Of a stretch of 64,000 nucleotides of DNA, positions 27,386 through 35,370 are shown piece by piece (the stretch's first letter is position 1; each line of letters starts with the position of its first letter). The stretch is taken from the NCBI GenBank assembly GCA_007674295.1, contig CM017448.1, positions 186,001 through 250,000 on the forward strand, in the 5' to 3' direction. Both the position numbers and the translations under genes were made by a program. Source of the DNA: Antonospora locustae (lineage: Eukaryota > Microsporidia). The notes beneath the pieces were generated by a model. The model saw nothing but the letters and a program-made list of their open reading frames with translations, was not told where the DNA came from and made no database searches.

Positions 27386-27674
27386 TATGGAATGCTGGGC
27401 CGTTTATTGCAATACCTGTGTATCCAGATGCTTTCGCTGTCTGGTCTAGAGTATCACGTGAATTGTGATTATATTCTTCGTAAATAGTAGGTTTGGGCTT
27501 TTTTGCATCTCTGCAGTAATAAAAGAATTTTGTGCGTCCTTTCCTTACTTTGCGCATTGCCATACACACACATATCTTTGCTAACTACCAGGCGCATGTC
27601 TTGAATTGCATAATTATAAGATACAATTATCATAGTATGACCTGAGCACAAGCGACTTAAAAAGTAAGCACAAA

Positions 27675-29690
27675 ATGTTACTTAGGAAAAAGGGCATGAG
27701 AAAGTGCGACTCCGAGAAACTCAGCGAGACAACGCTCCAAGTTTTAAAGGACCCGGACACTGTTACTTCTGACGATTTTATGACTGTGTATAACATCATA
27801 TACAAGTTCTGCACACAACCAACAAGTAAATATGAAATAAAAGGCGCGCCTATCTATGACATTCTAGTTGAGGTCTTAAGTGCACACACAAGCTGTCTAG
27901 AAAGCTTTTCCTCCATTGAATCATTTAATTGTGAATTTCAGAGGTTTGAGAAAGCGGCATTCATATTGTCTAAGGCATACGAATATCTAGAAAGGTACTA
28001 TATAAAGGTATCAGTGATGAAGGGAGGCAGTAAAGTTAGAAAGATAAAGGATCTATTTTACTTTTACTATTACACAAATTATGTAGACAAGTTGAAGTTT
28101 GTGTTTGAGAACATGGTTCTTCTTGAGATAACAAGAATAAGGCGCGAAAAAACATGTATTGCAGAGCTCAAGGCTGCCATGAACACGTATTGGACACTAC
28201 TTATATGCAGTGATCAGGAAAACAGATATACTGCATTGAAAGAGCTGTATGTTGCGGCGTTTAAGAGAGACATACACTATAACGAGCCAATAAACAGACT
28301 CATTTCGATTTTTTGCAGGGAATTGCTTATTGCATCAGAGATATTTGATACTGGGTCGTATGAGCAACTGTCCAAGAGAATGGTTCTGAGGCTTGATGCT
28401 AGAAGCGGCGAGATTGTGGATTACATTCTGGGAAGAATAGAGAAGAGAAGGACCTTCAGGCATGCCTACAAAATTCTTGAGATCATGAGCCACACGAATG
28501 TTGAGGCGCTTATAAAAAAGCTAGAAAGCTACATTGATAAAAGACTGGAGCTATGTACGGACTTTGACACTATGTTTGGGTTTTATTTTGAGCTGACTGT
28601 GCATGTAGAAAGTGGGTTTAACAGAAACAAAAGTGTCAGAAAGGCGATAAAAGTGCGTTTTCATCGTGTAATAAACACACACATATCAACAGGACCCCGT
28701 GACAGTGCGAGGAGATTTATAGAGATGCTTGTACATAAAGTTGACTCGATCAGCGAGCTTATTGACAAAGAAGAGATAAAGGCTATAGTTTCCTTTTTTG
28801 GATTGGTAGATAAAAAAGAATTGGTGATGGAAAAAGTTGTCACTAACCTCCAAAAGAGACTAATTCTCGAAAGCAGAGAGCTCGATACAGAGAAATTTCT
28901 TTTAACACAGATTAGCGGCGTCACACAGCATGAGGATATTTTTAGGGCAAAAATATCGGTGGCAGACATGGTGTTTTCTAAAAACTTCTGCACAACAAGC
29001 CGCAAGCTTGCCAGCTCTATCTGTAGTGACGAAGAAGACGCAGACTTCATAATAGAGCCTAAGTTTCTAACATCAGGGTTTTGGAATTTTGAAAAGGTAA
29101 ATGTAAGACTCATAGAAAAACTAAGCAGATGCAAAGATCACCTTGTAAATGTATTGAGAAAAACGTACAAGAGGTCCTCGATTGAGTTCAACTACGCAGC
29201 ATCTGCAATCATATTGGAATTTAGAGCTTTCAGAATTGTTGCACAAACAGATGTGGCATCAATATTGCTTAACATAGAAAGTTGTGGAGAAGTCTCACTC
29301 AAAAGGCTGGAACACATGTCGGAGGACTCTAATCTGATAAAAAACCTGCGTATCTTAGTTGAGAATGGGCTTGTAAATGCCACAAACAATGTGTTTTCTA
29401 TTAACTATGGCTATTCTGGGGGTGATCTCAATCTGTTTAGCATTGCTTATTTGGAAACCGGCAAGTCCATGGTCAAGTCGCTTGCATGTGCGCGTGTTGA
29501 AAAAGAGATGAAGATTGAGGCTGAAGTGATGAGGCTCATGAAAAAGACTAAGATATGCAGACTGCTGTCGCTTGTACATGCAATGCAAAAGCTAGGTTTT
29601 TGCTACAGCGAAACCACTGATGCTATAAAAAACCTGGTCAATAATAGCTATATCGAGATTGATGGCGAGAATGTCCGCTATGTTCCATAA
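27675..29690 (+). CDS. Cullin-family scaffold (CUL1/CUL3-like)
   Basis: 671 aa. The N-terminal helical repeats include the cullin pattern (FMTVYNIIYKFCTQP, then IYDILVEVLSAH; 'vY.lC....' and 'lY..l'). The C-terminus has the winged-helix tail with VMRLMKKTKI near residues 615-625, where the lysine of the R[IL]MK block is the NEDD8 site in cullins, and a terminal ..AIKNLVNNSYIEID segment. Cullins nucleate RING ubiquitin ligases together with E2s such as the one at 6.1 kb. Divergence is strong, so the class cannot be fixed. Confidence 0.8.
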   Translation: MLLRKKGMRKCDSEKLSETTLQVLKDPDTVTSDDFMTVYNIIYKFCTQPTSKYEIKGAPIYDILVEVLSAHTSCLESFSSIESFNCEFQRFEKAAFILSKAYEYLERYYIKVSVMKGGSKVRKIKDLFYFYYYTNYVDKLKFVFENMVLLEITRIRREKTCIAELKAAMNTYWTLLICSDQENRYTALKELYVAAFKRDIHYNEPINRLISIFCRELLIASEIFDTGSYEQLSKRMVLRLDARSGEIVDYILGRIEKRRTFRHAYKILEIMSHTNVEALIKKLESYIDKRLELCTDFDTMFGFYFELTVHVESGFNRNKSVRKAIKVRFHRVINTHISTGPRDSARRFIEMLVHKVDSISELIDKEEIKAIVSFFGLVDKKELVMEKVVTNLQKRLILESRELDTEKFLLTQISGVTQHEDIFRAKISVADMVFSKNFCTTSRKLASSICSDEEDADFIIEPKFLTSGFWNFEKVNVRLIEKLSRCKDHLVNVLRKTYKRSSIEFNYAASAIILEFRAFRIVAQTDVASILLNIESCGEVSLKRLEHMSEDSNLIKNLRILVENGLVNATNNVFSINYGYSGGDLNLFSIAYLETGKSMVKSLACARVEKEMKIEAEVMRLMKKTKICRLLSLVHAMQKLGFCYSETTDAIKNLVNNSYIEIDGENVRYVP

Positions 29691-29741
29691 AACTGAAAGA
29701 AAGATATTGCACTGCCACCACAGCTATTCTAGCAAAACTTT

Positions 29742-30080
29742 TTATATAACATCCAGAATTTTGTAAATATCATCTGAACACTGGACTCTATTTACAAGGA
29801 TGAACTCAATCCTTTGCTCCAGCGTCTCTGGGCTTTTGTATAACAAGCTTGCTAGCTTTCGATAAAAGACCTTAAAATCAATGCAAAGGCCTGCAAGATA
29901 CCCACAAAACACCTCTAGGACTTTTTCAGTGCGAACTTTCATTCTTTCCATCGCCTCTGTGTATCCGATATCCTTCTGCCGAAGTAGCTTTTTTCGAATC
30001 TCTCGAATCTTTTCATCTTTTGCCCGCCTGTGGCGGTCCTTTCTCGAAAAAAAAAGCTCTTCGTCTAGTCCATTGTGCAT
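29742..30080 (-). CDS. Small basic/helical protein, unknown
   Basis: 112 aa from an ATG directly preceded by CCC, which supports a real gene. A highly charged N-terminal half (RKDRHRRAKDEKIREIRKKLL) is followed by a helical half ending in an acidic tail. There are no membrane segments and no family I recognise. The 3' end converges on the cullin gene with a 51-nt gap. Confidence 0.6.
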   Translation of the reverse strand: MHNGLDEELFFSRKDRHRRAKDEKIREIRKKLLRQKDIGYTEAMERMKVRTEKVLEVFCGYLAGLCIDFKVFYRKLASLLYKSPETLEQRIEFILVNRVQCSDDIYKILDVI

Positions 30081-30214
30081 GGGTATAGTAGTAAATGCAG
30101 GTATTTATGTGATAAGCTAGAACGTTAGCAGACGCTCAGACGAGCTCAAGTCAGAATTACTCCGCGCTGTTTTTTTGTAGACCATAGACCATATCTTGAA
30201 ATGCTATATTACCC

Positions 30215-31264
30215 ATGACGAGTTACACTGTACAGCTTTTTGAAGACGGAAAAGCCCTATGTGATGCAGGTCTTGTTCAAATACCAGGTGAGTTTACTTG
30301 CGAGGACTTATCTGAATATGTTCAGAAGTTGACCGGTACTTCTTGCAAATTTAACTTCTATATCAAAGGAAAGCTATTTAGAGACACATTAGAACACATG
30401 GTGTCTGTTACAGAACAAACCTCTGAAGATATAGTCAGAATAGATTATCTGTTGTTTCGCTGCGAGCTGAAACCAGACTACGTGCTTGAATTTCCAAACA
30501 CAGTCATGGCTCTCCGTGTTTCAAAAGACGGAGAAAGTCTCTTTATAACAACGCATAATAGACGACTTTACAAGTATAGCATAACTTCTGGCTTTTCTCC
30601 TGTTTTTGAGCAAGAGATAGTGGATGATATTATATGTCTGGAAGCAAGCATTCAAATGGTATTTGGGCTGTCTGTTTCAAATAAGATTTGGAATCTGCAT
30701 ACTAGTGAGGAGATTTACAACGGAGGCACGATGCCTATCACAGCGTTCACAAAAGGTAATGTTTTGGCGGTTGGATTTTATGATGGAACAGTCAAAATAC
30801 AGAGTGAGGTTGTTGTTACCTTGGAGTCGTCAATAATTTCTATACACTGCATGGAGCCCAGTGACGAAGAGACCTTGTGGATAGCTGCGGAAGCAGGCCA
30901 TATAGTAAAGTATGATCTGAGAACAAAAAGACGCGCTGTTACATTCATTGGCACTGAAATAACTGCATGTTGTTATTTTGACATGTCTCTGTACTTGGGC
31001 ACAACAGAAGCTAAAGTTGTTCTTGTAGACGCGAAGTCAAGAGTTCGCACATTTGATTCGACATTTTACTACATCGACTGGATTTTTGTGAATAGAAATG
31101 TATGTGCAACCTCGTGCTTCCAAACCCTGCATATACAAAGACCAAGCGACGGTACTCTCTGTGCCTCATCTCTGCACGAAAGCCAGATAGTAACCGTTGA
31201 AGGAAACGAAAACATGCTTATAACGGGGTTCGGTAGCTATGTTTATGGGTTTAAAAATAAATAG
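30215..31264 (+). CDS. YTM1: Ytm1/WDR12-like ribosome biogenesis WD40 protein
   Basis: 349 aa; CCC directly precedes the ATG. Residues 1-85 form an NLE domain: LSEYVQKLTG...FNFYIKGKLFRDTLEHM...TSEDIVRIDYLL matches the 'FDFLi.G.fLR.tL...S.E..l.ieY' pattern of Ytm1. About six degenerate WD40 blades follow. Ytm1 works with Erb1 and Nop7 (PeBoW) in 27S pre-rRNA processing, and its NLE domain is the handle pulled by the Rea1 ATPase. Rsa4/NLE1 shares the N-domain but is larger, so Ytm1 fits better. Confidence 0.82.
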   Translation: MTSYTVQLFEDGKALCDAGLVQIPGEFTCEDLSEYVQKLTGTSCKFNFYIKGKLFRDTLEHMVSVTEQTSEDIVRIDYLLFRCELKPDYVLEFPNTVMALRVSKDGESLFITTHNRRLYKYSITSGFSPVFEQEIVDDIICLEASIQMVFGLSVSNKIWNLHTSEEIYNGGTMPITAFTKGNVLAVGFYDGTVKIQSEVVVTLESSIISIHCMEPSDEETLWIAAEAGHIVKYDLRTKRRAVTFIGTEITACCYFDMSLYLGTTEAKVVLVDAKSRVRTFDSTFYYIDWIFVNRNVCATSCFQTLHIQRPSDGTLCASSLHESQIVTVEGNENMLITGFGSYVYGFKNK

Positions 31265-31317
31265 ATTCTTTTACCGTAGGTTTATCTTATGATCACCAGA
31301 ATCACAAAACAAAGCCC

Positions 31318-31488
31318 ATGGTAAAAGACTACATGCATGAACTAGATTCTACATTTTCAATCTTATCGGCGCCAGATACCAAAGAAATGATGCAGAAAAC
31401 AAAGCCAAAGGATATAAGAATTCTCAATAAAGAATTCTGGCAGAAAGACGATGACCTTTCTACAACTACAAACAATTTTGTGTTCTAG
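31318..31488 (+). CDS. 56-aa conserved-looking small protein, unknown
   Basis: The ATG is directly preceded by CCC, as at many genes here, and the frame runs 56 codons to TAG. The sequence is soluble and charged, with Lys/Asp-rich middle blocks (APDTKEMMQKTKPKDIRIL) and an aromatic end. The motif and position 53 nt after Ytm1 argue for a gene, although the family is unknown. Confidence 0.5.
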   Translation: MVKDYMHELDSTFSILSAPDTKEMMQKTKPKDIRILNKEFWQKDDDLSTTTNNFVF

Positions 31489-32740
31489 GACATTCAAGGC
31501 GTATCGAATATATGCAGAAGTGGCTGCTTTCTGATGCCCTTCAGTCAGAAATGAATTGTTTTGGTTAAAATCAAAGCAGAAGATGTCATTTATTAGCCAC
31601 TCAAGAAGTAGAGCGTTTGTTGTTTTAATAAATTTTTGAGCATATGTAGCAAATACAACGGAAAAAAATGATTCACAAGTCCTCTATCCTAAATAGAGTT
31701 GAACTTCCAGAATGCTTGCATAAACAGTGTAATTAGAAGTAAAAAGTCGTTTGGCGCAGAAACAGCCAAGCTGGTGTATTTGAATGCATGTTTAGCTAGT
31801 TTAAGTGCATTTATGCCAAAATACAATGTACATATGCCAACCTGGTAAGCATGTTGAAACTCATGTATGTAGAAGAAACAATGACACTATTCTCTCAGAC
31901 ATCTATTTTCTTGTAATGTAACTAGACAAGAACACACTAAAAGAATTTGTCAATGTATCTCTTGTGTCAAATTCCAAAAAAGTAGCATTTATACATTAAT
32001 GCTTTAAAAGAAGCACATTATTAGACACCAAACGTGTACAGGAGACTGCAGTTTACAGTAGAGCATTGCAATATCTCCATACCGAAAAGAAGCGTTTATG
32101 TGAAGAAGGTATGTCTTTCAAATGTGAACATACATAAGAGAAACGCATATCAGGACAGGCCATGCAATTTCATTTGTAGCCTAGGCACGTGTAATGAAAG
32201 ACGCAACCAACATTAGTATGACAACATAAAACATATGCACAGATAACGTTGTCTTATAATGGCGCAATACAGAGTCTATGCAAGTTGTGTCATATGAAAA
32301 AGTGACTTGTAGAAGCCGGAGATCATGAATGTACAATCTACTCTTTTCGTAGTGCTGTATATCCGATACTGATACACATACTTTTCCATTTGACAAATGC
32401 AAGAAAAAAAAAAGCAAAATGCACGAGGAGAAGAGAACCTACAAAGTGTATGGTAAAAGTTGCTTACGAGCACCTTGTAGCATAAGTGTTTTTAATCACC
32501 ATGTCCGCTACAAAATAAGTATATCGGCAGATTCAAAGAAAAATGAATTGAAAAGCGAAGAACAGTACGATATAAAGATTACAAAAAATAGATGAATACA
32601 GAAGACAGACACGTAAGAATATTTTAATATTTATTATAAAACACATGTGTCACCATTGTGCAGATGTTCTTTAATGAACTTGTTCGCATGTGGATAGGAA
32701 AAATGTGTGTTAGAGTGACAAGCAGGTTCTGTTTTCCGTA
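31489..32740. other. Longest gene-poor stretch of the window (about 1.25 kb)
   Basis: It is A+T-rich with many scattered stops. The only sizeable ATG frame is 32419-32595 (listed separately); a 60-codon frame at 32034 starts with GTG. No tRNA, rRNA or transposon feature and no telomeric repeat was recognised. It may hold an unrecognised noncoding RNA or a decayed gene. Confidence 0.5.
32419..32595 (+). CDS. Possible 58-aa charged protein
   Basis: ATG frame of 58 codons directly after a poly-A tract, with no CCC motif. The sequence is polar and protein-like (two Cys, a Lys/Glu-rich second half) but resembles no family I know. It lies 145 nt upstream of the NF-YC-like gene. Confidence 0.3.
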   Translation: MHEEKRTYKVYGKSCLRAPCSISVFNHHVRYKISISADSKKNELKSEEQYDIKITKNR

Positions 32741-33148
32741 ATGTGCATCTACACAATAACATTGACAAGCGAAAAAAGCCCCTGCGCAGTTGTTATTTGC
32801 ATGGAAGAAGAGAGCAGAGAAAGATCATTTTGCTGTGCAACAGAAGAATATCTTGAAAAAAAGAAGCATGAGGCAGATACTGAGCACTTCAGTACAAAAC
32901 CTCTGAAATTGCCCCTAGCAAGAATAAGGAGGCTGATGAAAGTAGAGGAAAATGCAAATCACATTGCATCAGAGGTTCTATTTCTCTATTCTAAGGTTAC
33001 AGAAGTTTTTATAGAGGTGCTGACTATGAAAGCATGGAAGAGCACAGAGGCAGATGGACGCCGTATCATACAATTTACAGACCTTGCAAGGGCCATAAAA
33101 TCAACGGATACCTATGACTTTTTGCGGTACATACTATCATTGAACTAG
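32741..33148 (+). CDS. HAP5: Histone-fold protein, NF-YC/Hap5-like
   Basis: 135 aa (an alternative start at ATG 32801 would give 115 aa). Residues about 55-132 are a histone fold of the H2A-like NF-YC type: LPLARIRRLMKVEENANHIA, then VFIEVLTMKAW, then RRIIQFTDLARAI and TYDFLRYIL. NF-YC pairs with NF-YB and NF-YA to bind CCAAT boxes. Dpb3 and DRAP1 share the fold and cannot be excluded. The 'kAW..te...RRi.q..Dla.Ai...d..DFL' order favours NF-YC. Its partners are not in this window. Confidence 0.75.
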   Translation: MCIYTITLTSEKSPCAVVICMEEESRERSFCCATEEYLEKKKHEADTEHFSTKPLKLPLARIRRLMKVEENANHIASEVLFLYSKVTEVFIEVLTMKAWKSTEADGRRIIQFTDLARAIKSTDTYDFLRYILSLN

Positions 33149-33286
33149 ACACCGCATGCATTTCTATAAATATGCTGTCATTTCTCTTTATTGTATAGTC
33201 GTTGTAACATTATAAACTTCTGGTACATCTGCTTCTTACCAAAACATCTGGCTCTTGTTGCAACAAAACTGCAATCGCATCACCCC

Positions 33287-33823
33287 ATGAACCCACTTGT
33301 GGCATTCAATATCCCTAACACGATATGTTATGCGCGCATCTTACTTCTTGTAATGTCACTTAAGTACTACTTTCCTGTTATGTATATTGCCTCCGTGTCT
33401 CTTGACCTGGTTGACGGTGAAGTTGCACGTAGATTAGGACAGTGCACGGTGCTAGGTTCTATTCTTGATATGGCCATTGACAGAGTATCAAACATCGTAA
33501 TTTTATGCAAAATTATATCAAAAGAGAGAGGAAATTTGCTTATTCTTCTTTTAGTTCTAGATTTCCTCTCTCACTTTTTATACTTCACAGGATCCATGTT
33601 TACAAAGGTGCATCACAAACGAAGTACAGGGCTTCTGTCTGTGTACTACAACAAAAGAATGCTTATTCCTATATGTATGTTTTCGGAGATGTACTTTGTA
33701 GCATGCTATCTCTCTCTCAAGGTACGCTTTGTTCTCAGCATATTCTATTTTGTGAAAAGCTTTTTTCATGCAATTCAGTTGATAAACGCAATTGGCATGA
33801 TAAGCGAAATAGAACCCAAGTAA
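33287..33823 (+). CDS. PIS1: Phosphatidylinositol synthase (CDP-alcohol phosphatidyltransferase)
   Basis: 178 aa from an ATG directly preceded by CCCC; the longer frame begins at TTG. The complete CDP-alcohol motif D40-x2-D43-G44-x2-A47-R48-x8-G57-x3-D61-x3-D65 is present. Several membrane helices follow. Length and the N-terminal NIPN-x4-R segment match PIS1. It transfers myo-inositol to CDP-diacylglycerol in the ER. The CDP-DAG it needs is made by the CDS1-type enzyme encoded at 39.9 kb. The alpha2 proteasome gene follows after 64 nt. Confidence 0.9.
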   Translation: MNPLVAFNIPNTICYARILLLVMSLKYYFPVMYIASVSLDLVDGEVARRLGQCTVLGSILDMAIDRVSNIVILCKIISKERGNLLILLLVLDFLSHFLYFTGSMFTKVHHKRSTGLLSVYYNKRMLIPICMFSEMYFVACYLSLKVRFVLSIFYFVKSFFHAIQLINAIGMISEIEPK

Positions 33824-33887
33824 GTATGTACTTTGAGCGGCTTCATAGAGATTCATTCTGAGTGTTGTGAATTTTATTATGGGGCCC

Positions 33888-34601
33888 ATGAACTTCGAGA
33901 AAGATCGCTCTCTTACACTATTTTCCAGCGAGGGAAAGATCAAGCAGTGCGATTATGCGCTCACAGCAGCAATCAATGGTGCTTTGTCTGTGGGAGCATG
34001 CTCTGAGGACGGTGTTGTCCTTGCATCGCTGAAGAAGCTCTCTCCGCTTGTTGACAGACGTTTTGTCTTCAAGGTTCAGAACATTTGTGACACAATAGGC
34101 ATTACTTATGCAGGTCTTCAGCCAGACTTCAGAGTGATGTTTGTAAAGGCAGTGCATCTAGCTGAGGACTATAAGGAGGTGTATGGCCACTATCCGTTTG
34201 TTGACGTATTTGTAACTGAGTTTTCTCAAATAATACAGGAGCACACGCAGAAGGGGGGCTTCAGGCCTTTTGGAGTACTGCTTCTTGTCTGTGGTGCAGT
34301 TCACGCTAAAGAAGGTCTGCAGCCTGCAATGTACCAGATGGACCCAAGTGGGTCGTTTATTTCTTTTAAAAGCGCTGCTATAGGAAAGGACTATGCACAG
34401 TCAGTTAAGTACATCGAAAATCGCTTGGAAATGCTTGATGACAATATTGTGACTTGCCTAAACGCAATAAGAGAAAATTCTGGGGCACAGGTGAACGAAG
34501 ATGACGTGGACATTGGTGTCTTCAGCAAAAAAAGTGGTGAGTTCAAGGTGCTCAGTAGAGTACACATACAAGAAGTGTTTGACTCACTGAAAGTAAAGTA
34601 G
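33888..34601 (+). CDS. PRE8: 20S proteasome subunit alpha2 (PSMA2/Pre8 type)
   Basis: 237 aa from an ATG preceded by CCC; a second ATG lies four codons upstream. The N-terminal signature FSSEGKIKQCDYALTAAINGA is the alpha2 form (FSPSGKLVQIEYAL). GGFRPFGVLLLVCG, the QMDPSGSF block and the AIGKDYAQSVKYIENR block also match alpha2. An outer-ring subunit of the 20S core, without catalytic threonine as expected. Confidence 0.92.
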   Translation: MNFEKDRSLTLFSSEGKIKQCDYALTAAINGALSVGACSEDGVVLASLKKLSPLVDRRFVFKVQNICDTIGITYAGLQPDFRVMFVKAVHLAEDYKEVYGHYPFVDVFVTEFSQIIQEHTQKGGFRPFGVLLLVCGAVHAKEGLQPAMYQMDPSGSFISFKSAAIGKDYAQSVKYIENRLEMLDDNIVTCLNAIRENSGAQVNEDDVDIGVFSKKSGEFKVLSRVHIQEVFDSLKVK

Positions 34602-34692
34602 ACCTCACTATTCAATCTGAAGCATCTCTATCCTGCACATGAAGCTCATCAGTATATCATGTTTCCTGTTAAGACAAAAAAACCCTCCCCCA

Positions 34693-35049
34693 ATGTTTCT
34701 TGTGTCGCTCAAACAATTTCTAAGGGCAAAAAGCCTAGAACCAACGGAAACGAATAGCAACAATAACAACGTGCCCCTGTACATGAAAACACCGTTAGCA
34801 CTTGCGTTGACGATGTCTGAGCCATCGTCACTATCAAGCTTCAAAGGCCTTGTATCTAACCTGTATACAAGTTTTCTTCGTGTTTCCTTTTTGCCTTTCA
34901 AAAAGGGCGACTATATAAGAACACAGGGACATGAGGGTGTTGTGCAGGACATTGATTTTATGTATCTCAAGCTTCTAAGAAGAGACAAAGCATATGTTTT
35001 CATACCAACGCCAAGTGTCTACAAAAGCATAATTGAAGTTTTCAAATAA
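34693..35049 (+). CDS. Truncated MscS-like mechanosensitive channel protein
   Basis: 118 aa from an ATG with a C-run one base upstream. Residues about 40-115 match the MscS pore helix and beta domain: a short Ala/Leu/Ser-rich helix, SNLYTSFLRVSFLPFKKGDY, then GHEGVVQDIDFMYLKLLRRD and VFIPTPSVY ('PF..GD.I...g..G.V..I......l......v.iPN'). TM1-TM2 and the C-terminal alpha/beta cage are missing. Small MscS homologues are known in microsporidia and have been ascribed partly to transfer from bacteria. Whether this minimal form gates a pore or is a relict cannot be told. Confidence 0.68.
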   Translation: MFLVSLKQFLRAKSLEPTETNSNNNNVPLYMKTPLALALTMSEPSSLSSFKGLVSNLYTSFLRVSFLPFKKGDYIRTQGHEGVVQDIDFMYLKLLRRDKAYVFIPTPSVYKSIIEVFK

Positions 35050-35370
35050 ATGCACATTTGGCATTCCCTCTAGGTTCTTTTCAGTCCAGACAGCAATGCA
35101 CCATTGTGCTTATGGTCTGGACCATGCATACACACTGTGCATCTCTATTGGCGTCCCCTCATCCAGCATTCTGCAGAATATGTGAATTGAGTACAAAAAC
35201 AAATGCAATTCCTACGTTTGATGTCCAAACACTTTTTGATATTACATGAATCATCTTTGAAGTTGAAAACACACAACGTATGATAAAAAGCTGCAATACG
35301 AAAATCAAATGAGATGGGAGTCGAACATTTACGTGTAGCAAAAAACCCAGGCCATAACCACTAACCCAAA
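35050..35370. other. Intergenic region with tRNA-like control elements
   Basis: 321 nt between the MscS-like and Tfc4 genes. No coding frame has a supporting motif. It contains the A box/B box pair annotated separately. Confidence 0.4.
35317..35368 (-). promoter_or_regulatory. A box/B box pair at tRNA spacing (degenerate tRNA or extra TFIIIC site)
   Basis: On the minus strand TGGGTTAGTGG (35368-35358) matches the A box with one mismatch, and GTTCGACTCC (35326-35317) matches the B box exactly. The 31-nt gap is that of a real tRNA gene. The flanking acceptor halves (GCCATTT and CTCATTT) and the T stem do not pair, so it is not a functional tRNA. It ends 2 nt before the start of the gene for a TFIIIC subunit. 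Confidence 0.6.

Noticed and set aside
34608..34901. 97-codon minus frame opposite the MscS-like gene
   Set aside because: The plus strand shows the MscS beta-domain pattern and a C-run start; the minus frame has neither.
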